A DNA stretch of 37,907 nucleotides. Source: CAZMVY01 sp964617875. GTDB taxonomy: Bacteria; Planctomycetota; Phycisphaerae; UBA1845; PWPN01. This document shows, in pieces, positions 21,397-29,005 of this stretch (positions are counted from its first letter, which is position 1; each line of letters starts with the position of its first letter). The stretch is taken from contig CAZUAI010000051.1 of assembly GCA_964617875.1 (NCBI GenBank), forward strand, positions 1 to 37,907, given 5' to 3'. Position numbers and translations under genes: made by a program. Below the pieces are notes generated by a model that saw nothing but the letters and a program-made list of their open reading frames with translations, made no database searches and had not been told where the DNA came from.

Positions 21397-22559
21397 GGGC
21401 CGCCTCCCCTGCGCAGCATCTTCCTGCCGGCGCGAACGGCCCATGCCGGCGCAATCCGCCGGACCGACTCCTTCAGCCGTTCAACGCCGTTCGTCATCAG
21501 CCGGTAACGGCGGCCGCGGAGCGTGGGGCGAACGATCGTCAGGCGGACGCTTTCCTTCACCGCCGCGCCCCACAGGAGCTTGTGTTCGGAGACGCCGCCG
21601 AGAAAGTCGTACGCGGCAACGCCGCGCCGGATGTTGTCGGCGAAGACGAGGGCGCGAAGCGTGTGCCCGGCGTTGCGGTGGACCTCGTCGGGGTCGAAGC
21701 CTTCCTGCAGGAGAAACGTCCGGTTGTCGTACTCGAAGCAGAACTGCATGGCGACCGGCCGGTCGTCGGTCCGCAGCCGGGAGAACCGCAGCCAGCCGCG
21801 CTCCAGGAAACGGCGGCCGAGGCGCCGGTAGAACTCGCGTTTGCGCGGGTCGCCGAACACGCCCGGCTGTCCGATGCTCCGCCATCGGCGCGTGTGCAGG
21901 TCGAAGAGCGTCTCCAGCCAGGCGTCGAGATCCGCTTCGCTCCGGCAGTACTCGAGCGGCTCGCGGCCTTCCTCGCCGCCTGCCGCCCGGAGGAGCGAGC
22001 GGACCTTCGTGCGGAATCGCGGCTTGAGCCGCGGGAGAAAGGCGTCCCACGTCGCCGGCAAGACCGTGCAGGCACACGGCACGGGCGTCCGCGATACGCG
22101 GTATCCCCGGCGCCGGCACTCGTCCGCAATCGGGCCGAGGTTCGGCGAGTCCGTCGGGATGTCGTTGAGCACGAGCACGTCCCACTCCGTGGACGTGTCG
22201 AGGCGCTCGAGGACCGCGCCGACGACCTCCGGCTCGGACCCCGGACGGCAGATCAGGTCCAGGTAATCGGAGTCGAACGTGCCGTCGCCGACGAAGCGAA
22301 TCGCCCGGAACTGCCCGAACGGCCGCGTGCGGATCGTGTCGTTCATGAGCGGCGCGATGGCCGCGAGCCGGCCGTCGTCCTCGCGGAGCAGCAGGATCCG
22401 CAACGATCGCCCGCCCCCGTAGCTTCGCCACCATTCGTAAAGCCATTCCCAGGTGAGGAAGATCGTGTTGGACCGGCTGGACGCCAGGACCTCGTTCCAT
22501 TCTTGCTGAAGCGAGGCCCACTCGTCCGCATCGCGGATTTCGCGCACTGCGTAGCCCAT
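21393..22559 (-). CDS. FemAB/BioF2-like GNAT acyl-transferase of an EPS locus
   Basis: 388 residues. The duplicated GNAT layout of the Acetyltransf_6 (BioF2-like, 'cellulose biosynthesis protein CelD' type) is shown by 'NTIFLTWEWLYEWWRSYGGGRSL', 'LAAIAPLM', 'FRTKVRSLLRA' and 'PVAMQFCFEYDNRTFLLQEGFDP'. Members transfer an acyl or aminoacyl group to cell-envelope polysaccharide. The ATG at 22559 begins the domain directly; no clear ribosome binding site is present, and a TAGACC-16-TACGAT promoter (22596-22569) would place the transcript's start about 3 bases upstream of it. Ends in a GTGA overlap with the deacetylase gene. Confidence 0.78.
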   Translation of the reverse strand: MGYAVREIRDADEWASLQQEWNEVLASSRSNTIFLTWEWLYEWWRSYGGGRSLRILLLREDDGRLAAIAPLMNDTIRTRPFGQFRAIRFVGDGTFDSDYLDLICRPGSEPEVVGAVLERLDTSTEWDVLVLNDIPTDSPNLGPIADECRRRGYRVSRTPVPCACTVLPATWDAFLPRLKPRFRTKVRSLLRAAGGEEGREPLEYCRSEADLDAWLETLFDLHTRRWRSIGQPGVFGDPRKREFYRRLGRRFLERGWLRFSRLRTDDRPVAMQFCFEYDNRTFLLQEGFDPDEVHRNAGHTLRALVFADNIRRGVAAYDFLGGVSEHKLLWGAAVKESVRLTIVRPTLRGRRYRLMTNGVERLKESVRRIAPAWAVRAGRKMLRRGGGP

Positions 22560-22568
22560 GTACCGCCT

Positions 22569-22596
22569 ATCGTAGCAGGACTCGCAGGGGGGTCTA
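22569..22596 (-). promoter_or_regulatory. Possible promoter of the acyl-transferase/deacetylase unit
   Basis: On the minus strand TAGACC (22596-22591) and TACGAT (22574-22569) with a 16-base spacer. The start would be about 22562, giving a nearly leaderless transcript. Both hexamers are 4/6 matches, so this is weak. Confidence 0.25.
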
Positions 22597-22752
22597 GCCA
22601 ACGCCGCTGCGGCGAAGTAAGATGCTCCGGCCGCGCCGGTGGGGTCGGGCCGTTCAGGTGCGGAGGCTGCTCGTGGCGAGGTGTTCCATTGGCACACCGC
22701 CGGGTCGCGGCGGGGCAGACGGCGTGGATTATCGGGGTTTGGCGGTCGGCGA

Positions 22753-22781
22753 TTCAGAAACAGCCGTGAAGCTCCGATAAT
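22753..22781 (+). promoter_or_regulatory. Sigma70-like promoter of the EPS operon
   Basis: TTCAGA (22753-22758) and GATAAT (22776-22781), spacer 17. The identical hexamer pair is found at 2158-2187. Expected start about 22788. Confidence 0.4.
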
Positions 22782-22995
22782 TCGAGATGGGCGGGCGCGG
22801 AGCGAGCGCACGGGGCAGGTCTGGCCGGGGCGTGGGGGCGCCTTGGCGGCCTCGACCCATACGAAAGGGCGCGCCATGGAATCGTGTCAACGTATTCGCC
22901 GCAGGGGCCGACTCAGCCTGTTGGAGACCCGCAATCCATCAGGGAAGGCGCCGGCAAGGGGTTCAGGCGTAACCTCATTTCGATCAAGGAGTTAT

Positions 22996-23790
22996 ATGTC
23001 GTCGCCCGGGCTCCGCGTGCCGTTCCTCTGGATCGGAGCGATGGCGCTGCCGCTTGCCTTCGGCTGTAACGAGCACAAGGATCTGGTGGTGTTTCTCCGG
23101 TCGCACGAACACCTGGTCTCGTCGGGCCGTTACCGCGTAGCCCCGCCCGATGAGATTCAGATCAGCGCCCCGATCGCACCCGAGATCAACGACGTCCGCG
23201 AGCGGATCCGGGCGGACGGAAAGATCTCGCTTCGCCTGCTGGGAGAGGTGAAGGTCGTGGGGCTGACCCCGCAGGAGATCGCGGCCAAACTGGAGACGTT
23301 GCTGAGCCGATACTACAACGATCCGAAGGTCAATGTGCAGGTTACGCAGTACGTGAGCCAGAAGTTCTATGTGTTCGGGCAGGTGACGACCGGTGGGGCG
23401 ATACCGTACACCGGCCGGGACACGGTGCTGGACGCCCTGGCGAAGGCCCAGCCGACGTACCTGGCGTGGCAGTCGCAGATCAAGGTGATCCGGCCCTCCG
23501 CGGACCGCAAGGACGCGCATGAGATCACCGTGGACCTGGAGAAGATTTCCCAGAGCGGAGACCTTCGGCTGAACGTGCTGTTGCAGGACGGGGATGTTGT
23601 GTACGTCCCGCCGACGGTACTCGGGGCAATCGGGCTGGTCTTCCAGCAAGTGCTGTTCCCGTTCACCCAGGCGGCCCCGGCGATCTCGACGTATGCCAGT
23701 ACCGTGCAGGCCTTCGACAGCGTACAGCAGAACAAACGGGAAGAGCAGCGACAAAGGGACGCGAGCCGGGTCCGCATCTTCAGCCGCTAG
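22996..23790 (+). CDS. Polysaccharide export lipoprotein, Wza/XrtA-associated type
   Basis: 264 residues with a lipoprotein signal (FGC, Cys24). The Poly_export domain is seen in 'YRVAPPDEIQISAPIAPEI', 'IRADGKISLRLLGEVKVVGLTPQEI' (given by its ends), 'YYNDPKVNVQVTQYVSQKFYVFGQV', and the SLBB-like 'PYTGRDTVLDALAKAQPTYLAW'. It should form the outer-membrane part of the exporter. ATG 22996 follows AAGGAG by 4-5 bases. The C-terminal 40 residues, with QAAPAISTYASTVQAFDSVQQNKREE, may insert in or approach the membrane, as in short Wza-like proteins. The next gene starts 20 bases on. Confidence 0.88.
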   Translation: MSSPGLRVPFLWIGAMALPLAFGCNEHKDLVVFLRSHEHLVSSGRYRVAPPDEIQISAPIAPEINDVRERIRADGKISLRLLGEVKVVGLTPQEIAAKLETLLSRYYNDPKVNVQVTQYVSQKFYVFGQVTTGGAIPYTGRDTVLDALAKAQPTYLAWQSQIKVIRPSADRKDAHEITVDLEKISQSGDLRLNVLLQDGDVVYVPPTVLGAIGLVFQQVLFPFTQAAPAISTYASTVQAFDSVQQNKREEQRQRDASRVRIFSR

Positions 23791-23810
23791 GCGCGCAGCC
23801 GGGCAGGGAC

Positions 23811-25613
23811 ATGGGCAGACAGCAAGAGGCTCCAAAGCGGCCGGCGCGCGGGTACGGCCCCGCGGAACAGTCTCGCGGCACGTCGCCGGCGGCGGAGGCC
23901 GCCAGTTCGCTGCCGGAGATCATCCGCATCGCGGCGTGGCGGCGGTGGTACTTCGTCGTGCCCGCCTGCCTGGGCGCGGCGCTCTGCATGGCCAGCAGCC
24001 TCTTCTGGCCGCGCCAGTACACGGCGCGCTGCGTGATCGAGCGCCGGGACGACCTTTCGCTGAGCAGCATCGTCAGCGCGAATTCGCCCTTCAGTTTTCA
24101 GACGTACCGGATGGGTCTTCCGGTCGAGTTGTACGGGTTTGAGGCCGTAAAGGCCGCTCTGGAGGCCGTCGGACTGAGCCAGGGCCTTCCGCGCGACGCC
24201 CACGGCGTGCTGACGGTCGAGGGCCAGCAGAGGCTGCAGGATCTCGCGCAGCGCGTGGCGAAGAAGATCGATCTGGCGTTCCTGCAGAAGAGCGACCGGC
24301 TCGATCTCGTCGAGGTCTCGTTCAAGTGGTCGGACCCCGTGATCGCCCAGAAGCTCCTGACGAAGCTGAAGGACAACTACATCGAGCGGACCCGCAACAT
24401 CATCGTGGAGAACATGCAGAAGGCGCGGGAGTTCTTCCAGCGGGAGGTCAAGAGCTGGTCGGACAAGGTGGCGGCCGCCGAGGCGGATCTCGACAGGATC
24501 AAGGTCGACGCCGGCGGCGACCCCGGCAGCCCGGGCTTTCTCGAAGGCGAGGTCATGAAGCTGGAGGCCGAGAAGACCATGTTGCTCCAGAAGAAACGGG
24601 AGCACGACCGGTCGCTCAAGTCGGCCCAGAAATCGCTGGAAAACATCGAGAGTCTTCTGGCGGGCGTGACGACCCGGGCGACGGCCACCGCGAGCACGAC
24701 CGCGCTCGCTCCCCCGACGGACAGCGCGCAGCTCATCGTCCAGCTCGAGAAGGAGATCCGGGACATCGAGGACACGATCGACAACAACAGGCATTTCCGC
24801 AACATGACCGCCCAGCACCCCGATCAGATTGCGCTGACCGCCAAGCGCGACAAGAAGAAGGCGCAGCTGGAGAAGGTCCGGCGCGAACTGCCGACGGGCA
24901 CGTCGCCGTCGCCGGCCCCCTCGGGCCCGATGGACTACCAGGCCCTGCTGCTCGAGCGCCAGAAATCGCAGTCGTACATCGCGCTGGTGCAGGAACTGCT
25001 GGCGGACGTCGTGGCGGATGTCAACGAGGTCGACGCCCGGATCGCCGCGTGGGAGTCCAGGAAGCCGAAGCGGATCGAGGCGCAGCAGAAGTACCGGATC
25101 CGGATGAAGGAGTACGAGCGGGACCATGCCGAGGAGCGCAAGTGGCAGGACTGGCTCGACCAGGTGAACCGGTTCCTCTCGGCCGAGGTGAGCCAGCGCG
25201 GCATCCAGTTGACGACGAAGGAGGAGGCGCAGCTCGGGCTCAAGGCGACGTCGCCGACCTTCGTGTGGGTTCTCCTGATCAGTCTGGCGGCCGGCGCGGC
25301 CGTCGGCGTCGGCGTCGTGGTCCTGGCGGAGTTCTTCGACCGCTCGTTCCGGACGGCGACGCAGGTGGCCCGGGTGCTGGGGATGCCCGTTCTCGAATCC
25401 ATCGACGAGATCCCCACGCCCGAACTCAAGCTTCGCCGGTTCGTGCGGCGGGCGGTCATCATGCCGGCGGTCGGGACGGCGCTGGCGGTCATGCTGCTCG
25501 GGAGTCTGTCGGTCGCCTACATCAGCCTGGAGCAGCCCGAGCGATACCAGCGGTGGCGGGCCTCGCCCCGGCTGGTCGTGGATGATCTGGTGCAGATGGT
25601 TCGGCCGCAGTAG
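23811..25613 (+). CDS. Wzz/GumC-like polysaccharide chain-length protein
   Basis: 600 residues. After a Pro/Arg-rich cytoplasmic start, a first transmembrane helix (about 47-66, 'WYFVVPACLGAALCMASSLF') leads to the Wzz domain, a long coiled-coil region (about 200-480; many KKREHDRSLKSAQKSLEN-type heptads) and a second helix ('FVWVLLISLAAGAAVGVGVVVLAEF', about 485-509) with the usual 'FDRSFRTATQVARVLGMPVL' after it. A third hydrophobic stretch (about 555-575) is unusual. The protein should set EPS chain length and contact the tyrosine kinase encoded next. It lacks the kinase domain, which is a separate gene. Confidence 0.85.
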   Translation: MGRQQEAPKRPARGYGPAEQSRGTSPAAEAASSLPEIIRIAAWRRWYFVVPACLGAALCMASSLFWPRQYTARCVIERRDDLSLSSIVSANSPFSFQTYRMGLPVELYGFEAVKAALEAVGLSQGLPRDAHGVLTVEGQQRLQDLAQRVAKKIDLAFLQKSDRLDLVEVSFKWSDPVIAQKLLTKLKDNYIERTRNIIVENMQKAREFFQREVKSWSDKVAAAEADLDRIKVDAGGDPGSPGFLEGEVMKLEAEKTMLLQKKREHDRSLKSAQKSLENIESLLAGVTTRATATASTTALAPPTDSAQLIVQLEKEIRDIEDTIDNNRHFRNMTAQHPDQIALTAKRDKKKAQLEKVRRELPTGTSPSPAPSGPMDYQALLLERQKSQSYIALVQELLADVVADVNEVDARIAAWESRKPKRIEAQQKYRIRMKEYERDHAEERKWQDWLDQVNRFLSAEVSQRGIQLTTKEEAQLGLKATSPTFVWVLLISLAAGAAVGVGVVVLAEFFDRSFRTATQVARVLGMPVLESIDEIPTPELKLRRFVRRAVIMPAVGTALAVMLLGSLSVAYISLEQPERYQRWRASPRLVVDDLVQMVRPQ

Positions 25614-25637
25614 GAGCCGGGGCCAGGAGATCAGAGT

Positions 25638-26579
25638 ATGGGAAACATCTCGGACGCACTGCGGCGGGCCCAGGAGGAACGGGACGCCCTGCGCCGCCAA
25701 CGGCGGACCGAGCCGCCGCCGCAAGCCCCGCCGCCGCCCGTCGCGGTCGAGGCCGCGGACGCTCCCCCGGCCGTCGAGCCGCCGCCGGCCCCCGAGACCG
25801 AGACCGGGGCCGGGGCACGCCCGCCGGCCGCCGTCGACAACAACCTGCCGCCGATCGACCTGAACGCGATGCCCGCATCCTACGTCGCGTGGCACGACCG
25901 GGCCGCCGCCGTCTCCGAGCAGTACCGTTCGTTGCGCACCCGCCTGATGAACCTCAACCAGTCCAAGGGGCCGATGGTGATCGGGGTCACCAGCAGCGTC
26001 GCCGGCGAGGGCAAAACGACCAGCACGATGAACCTCGCGGTGACGTTCGCGGAACTGCAGCACCTGAATGTCCTGGCGGCGGACGGCGATCTCCGGCGGT
26101 ACACGCTCACGCAGTCGCTGCGCTGCGAGGACGGCGACGGCATGGCCGAGGTTCTGCGGGGCCACAAGCCGCTCGGGGCGGTGGTGCGCCGCACGAGCGC
26201 CGCGGGCCTGTCGTTCCTGCCGGCCGGGCATCTCGGGGCGCAGAATGCCGCGGAGATCCTGGGCTCGCACGCGAGCGAGAACCTGCTGGCCGAGTTCCGG
26301 CGGCGGTGGCATTACGTTTTCGTGGACCTCCCCCCCGCCAACGCCGTGGCGGACGCGTCGATCCTCGGCCACCTCTGCGACGGCGTGCTGCTCGTCGTCC
26401 GCATGCACCGCACGGCGGAGCCGAACGTGAAACATGCCGCGCGCCTCCTCGAGTCGAGCAACGTGCGGATGCTGGGATGCGTGCTCGTGGGGCAGCGGCA
26501 CTGGAAGGCGCCGTGGCTCCACGAGTACGGCTACGGGTATGACTACCAGGGCACGTACTCCGGGTACTATCGAGCCTGA
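25638..26579 (+). CDS. CpsD/CapB-type bacterial tyrosine kinase
   Basis: 313 residues. A Pro/Ala-rich N-terminal linker (about 25-75) is followed by the BY-kinase domain: SSVAGEGKTT (Walker A, Lys126), VLAADGDLRR (Walker A'), and VFVDLPPANAV (Walker B). The C-terminus is a tyrosine cluster, YGYGYDYQGTYSGYYRA with seven Tyr in the last 17 residues, the autophosphorylation tail. The kinase would cycle with the upstream Wzz-like protein to control EPS polymerisation. It shares the operon, with the FemAB-like gene 11 bases downstream. Confidence 0.9.
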   Translation: MGNISDALRRAQEERDALRRQRRTEPPPQAPPPPVAVEAADAPPAVEPPPAPETETGAGARPPAAVDNNLPPIDLNAMPASYVAWHDRAAAVSEQYRSLRTRLMNLNQSKGPMVIGVTSSVAGEGKTTSTMNLAVTFAELQHLNVLAADGDLRRYTLTQSLRCEDGDGMAEVLRGHKPLGAVVRRTSAAGLSFLPAGHLGAQNAAEILGSHASENLLAEFRRRWHYVFVDLPPANAVADASILGHLCDGVLLVVRMHRTAEPNVKHAARLLESSNVRMLGCVLVGQRHWKAPWLHEYGYGYDYQGTYSGYYRA

Positions 26580-26590
26580 GCCGCACCCTG

Positions 26591-27658
26591 ATGAACGCGA
26601 CCACGCCGGAGACGAAGGTTCGACTTGTCGCGGGGCCGCTCTCGCCGGGCGCCGCCGCCGCATGGGACGATTACGTGCAATCGCACCCGGAGGGAACCTT
26701 CTTTCACTCGACGGCGTGGCGGAATGCCGTGGTCGATGCGTGGGGCCACGCGACACCGTTTCTGATCGCGGAGCGGGCGGGGACGATCGAGGGCGTCCTT
26801 CCGCTGTACCTGATCCGCAGTCTGCTGGCCGGCAAGCTGCTCGTGAGCGTGCCCTATGCCGTCTACGGGGGCATCCTGGCGGATAACGACGGGGCCCGCG
26901 CCGGGCTCTTCAACGCCGCGATGGATCTGGCACGGCAGGAACGGGTGAAGATGCTGGACCTGCGGTCCGAGAAGGCCGCCGTGCCCGATGTGCCGGTCAT
27001 TGATCGCTATGTGACCTTCCGCCGCGAACTGCCCGAGCGCCCGGAGGATGTGTTGGGCTGGATTCCCCGCAAGACGCGGGCGGCGGCGCGCAAGGGCCGC
27101 GAGCGGTACAACCTCGGCGTGAGCTTCGACGATGCGAACCTGCGGGCCGTGTACGATCTCTACTGTCTCAGCATGCGCCGCCTCGGCTCGCTGAACTATC
27201 CGTACGCGTTCTTCGAGTCGATCCTGCGCCACACGCCCGGCCGGCACACGGTCTCGCTCGTGACCCATGAGGGGCGGCCGGCGGCCGGGCTCGTGACGTT
27301 CTACCAGGGCAGCGTGGCCCTGCCCTACTTCTCCGGGTGCGACACGCGGTTCGAGCCGTACTGCGTCAACAACTACCTCTACCTGACGATCATGGAGCAT
27401 GCCGTCGCACGCGGGTGCCGCGTGTTTGATTTCGGCCGATCGCGGAAGGATAATAGCGGTTCGGCGAATTTCAAGCGGTTCCACGGCTTCGAGCCGCGGG
27501 ATCTCGAGTACCAGCAGGTGCTCGTGTGCGGCGACAAGCTGCCGAACCTGACGCCCAGCAACCGGAAGTTCCAGGTGGCCCGGCGGCTGTGGCGGCGGCT
27601 GCCCCTGTGGACGACCCGGCGCCTGGGGGCGTGGCTCACGGGTTCGATACCGGGATAG
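26591..27658 (+). CDS. FemAB-family protein of the XrtA/PEP-CTERM-associated type
   Basis: 355 residues. The FemAB/GNAT fold is shown by 'HPEGTFFHSTAWRNAV', 'GVLPLYLIRS', 'IPRKTRAAARKGRERYNLGV' and 'VFDFGRSRKDNSGSANFKRFHGFEP', which closely match the FemAB-related proteins of exosortase A EPS clusters (TIGR03019). The reaction is unproven; related Fem proteins transfer aminoacyl groups to cell-wall precursors. The gene closes the first part of the EPS operon; a large inverted repeat follows it. Confidence 0.88.
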   Translation: MNATTPETKVRLVAGPLSPGAAAAWDDYVQSHPEGTFFHSTAWRNAVVDAWGHATPFLIAERAGTIEGVLPLYLIRSLLAGKLLVSVPYAVYGGILADNDGARAGLFNAAMDLARQERVKMLDLRSEKAAVPDVPVIDRYVTFRRELPERPEDVLGWIPRKTRAAARKGRERYNLGVSFDDANLRAVYDLYCLSMRRLGSLNYPYAFFESILRHTPGRHTVSLVTHEGRPAAGLVTFYQGSVALPYFSGCDTRFEPYCVNNYLYLTIMEHAVARGCRVFDFGRSRKDNSGSANFKRFHGFEPRDLEYQQVLVCGDKLPNLTPSNRKFQVARRLWRRLPLWTTRRLGAWLTGSIPG

Positions 27659-27678
27659 GGCCGGGGGACGAGTGCCCG

Positions 27679-27728
27679 GTGCCAGGCGGTGAAGAGCCGG
27701 CCGGACGGCTTCACCCGGCGGTTGGCAC
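27679..27728 (+). terminator. Large imperfect inverted repeat after the FemAB gene
   Basis: Three nested arms pair: GTGCCA (27679-27684) with TGGCAC (27723-27728), GGTGAA with TTCACC (27688-27693 and 27710-27715), and AGCC with GGCT inside. The result is a long GC-rich hairpin without a T-run. It probably ends or processes the EPS operon transcript just before the tRNA-like sequence. Confidence 0.4.
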
Positions 27729-27747
27729 GCGGCGCTCGCGAAGCGTC

Positions 27748-27822
27748 AGGCGGATAGCTCAGCGGTAGAGCGCCCGGAATTAACACCCGGGAGGTCGGAG
27801 TGTTCAAGCCCTCCTCCGCCTA
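27748..27822 (+). tRNA. Damaged tRNA-like gene, possibly a tRNA-Val remnant
   Basis: The cloverleaf is easy to draw. Acceptor AGGCGGA/TCCGCCT (7 bp, perfect), D-stem GCTC/GAGC with loop AGCGGTA, anticodon stem CCCGG/CCGGG (5 bp), variable loop AGGTC and T-loop TTCAAGC with its 3' strand CCTCC. Two defects are seen. The anticodon loop has 9 bases (AATTAACAC) instead of 7, and the T-stem 5' strand has an extra T (GGAG-T-G). Depending on register the anticodon would be AAC (Val) or UAA (Leu); the TTAACAC part fits tRNA-Val. CCA is not encoded. It is either a pseudo-tRNA or a tRNA of very unusual form. The next gene starts one base after it. Confidence 0.6.
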
Positions 27823-27823
27823 G

Positions 27824-29005
27824 TTGAATCTGCTGATGATCGCCCATCGCATTCCCTATCCTCCGAACAAGGGCGAGAAGGTTCGCGCGTATCAGGAGCT
27901 GCGGCACCTGGCGGCCCGCCACGACGTGTGGCTGGCGTGCTTCGTGGACGACCCCGACGACCTGCGGCACGTGCCGGTGCTGCGGGAGTGGTGCCGCGAT
28001 GTGCTGGCCGTCCCGCTGGACCGGACCGCGGCCCGGGCGAGGGCCGCCGTCCGCTGGCTGCTCGGCGGCACGCTCACCGAGGGGTACTTCCGCGCCGGGG
28101 CGATGGGCCGCGGCCTGCGCGACTGGGCCCGGCGGGTGCGCTTCGATCGCGTCCTGGCCTATTCGTCCGGGGTCGCGCCGTACGCACTGGCCGTCGAGGC
28201 CCCGCGGCGGGTGATGGATTTCGTGGACCTCGACAGCGCGAAGTGGACGGCCTACGCGCGGCAGCGGTTGTTCCCCGCGTCATTCGTGTTCCAGCGCGAA
28301 GGCGCGCGGCTGGCGGCGAAGGAGGACGACTGGGCGCGGCGTTTCGACGCCTCCGTGTTCATCACGCCGGCCGAGGCGGACGATCTCGGGGCGAAGGACG
28401 CCGCCGACAGGGTCCACGTCGTGGGCAACGGCGTCAGCCCGCCGTCGGGGCCGATCGCGCCCCTGCCGCGCGAACCGCACGTCGGGTTCGTCGGCATGAT
28501 GGACTACTTCCCGAACGTCGAGGCCGTCTGCTGGTTCGTGGACGAGGTTTGGCCGCGGGTGCGGGCACGGCACGCCGACGCCGCGTTCTGGATCGTCGGC
28601 CGTGCGCCGGCGGCCTGCGTCCGCGCGTTGGCCGGCCGTCCGGGCGTGCGGGTGACGGGGGCCGTGGACGACGTCGGCGCGTATCTGGCGAAGTTTCGTG
28701 TGAGTGTCGCGCCGTTCCTGACGGCCCGCGGCCTGCAGAACAAGGTCCTGGAGGCGATGGCGGCGCGGCGGCCCGTGGTGGTCACGCCGCGGATCGCCCG
28801 CTCGCTCCTGGGACGGACCGGCGAGCACTTCCTGGCCGCGGAATCGCCCGCCGACTTCGCGGACCGCGTGATCGCCCTGCTCGAGGACGATGCCCTGGCC
28901 GTGGCCCTGGCGGAGCGGGCGGCGCAGCTCGTGGCGACGCACTACCGCTGGGAGACGGAGATGGAGAAGCTGGCCGCCATCGTGGAGGGCCCGGCCCGTG
29001 ATTGA
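27824..29005 (+). CDS. Glycosyltransferase family 4, TIGR03087-like (PEP-CTERM/XrtA EPS type)
   Basis: 393 residues. The N-terminus MNLLMIAHRIPYPPNKGEKVR matches the family's 'LxHRIPYPPNKGDKIR' start, and the C-terminal domain has 'GMMDYFPNVEAVCWFVDEVWP', 'VTGAVDDVGAYLAKFRVSVAPFL' and 'GLQNKVLEAMAARRPVVVTP', a GT-B sugar-nucleotide site. It should add a sugar to the exopolysaccharide repeat. The start is the TTG at 27824, since an in-frame TAG at 27821 lies just upstream; the alternative ATG at 27836 would cut the conserved N-terminus. No ribosome binding site is possible: the tRNA-like sequence ends two bases before. Confidence 0.88.
   Translation: MNLLMIAHRIPYPPNKGEKVRAYQELRHLAARHDVWLACFVDDPDDLRHVPVLREWCRDVLAVPLDRTAARARAAVRWLLGGTLTEGYFRAGAMGRGLRDWARRVRFDRVLAYSSGVAPYALAVEAPRRVMDFVDLDSAKWTAYARQRLFPASFVFQREGARLAAKEDDWARRFDASVFITPAEADDLGAKDAADRVHVVGNGVSPPSGPIAPLPREPHVGFVGMMDYFPNVEAVCWFVDEVWPRVRARHADAAFWIVGRAPAACVRALAGRPGVRVTGAVDDVGAYLAKFRVSVAPFLTARGLQNKVLEAMAARRPVVVTPRIARSLLGRTGEHFLAAESPADFADRVIALLEDDALAVALAERAAQLVATHYRWETEMEKLAAIVEGPARD

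Larger units (their letters stand above)
22560..22995. other. Divergent intergenic region and long leader of the EPS operon
   Basis: The 436 bases between the minus-strand unit and the EPS operon contain a promoter candidate (22753-22781) that predicts a leader of about 207 bases before the Wza-like gene. An in-frame ATG at 22876 could extend the first protein by 40 residues, but lacks a ribosome binding site and a signal peptide. I see no known riboswitch or terminator. Confidence 0.45.

Noticed and set aside
22876..22995. N-terminal extension of the Wza-like protein from the ATG at 22876
   Set aside because: It would bury the lipoprotein signal 40 residues in, and the ATG at 22996 has a much better ribosome binding site.
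23787..26756. A 989-codon open frame on the minus strand across the Wzz-like and kinase genes
   Set aside because: It crosses three plus-strand genes and has no domain structure. Shadow.
27780..27782. TTA in the tRNA-like anticodon loop read as a suppressor of UAA stop codons
   Set aside because: That reading needs a 7-base loop shifted out of register with the five perfect anticodon-stem pairs, and it would put A rather than U before the anticodon. Many genes here also end in UAA-like stops without trouble, so I do not claim suppression.
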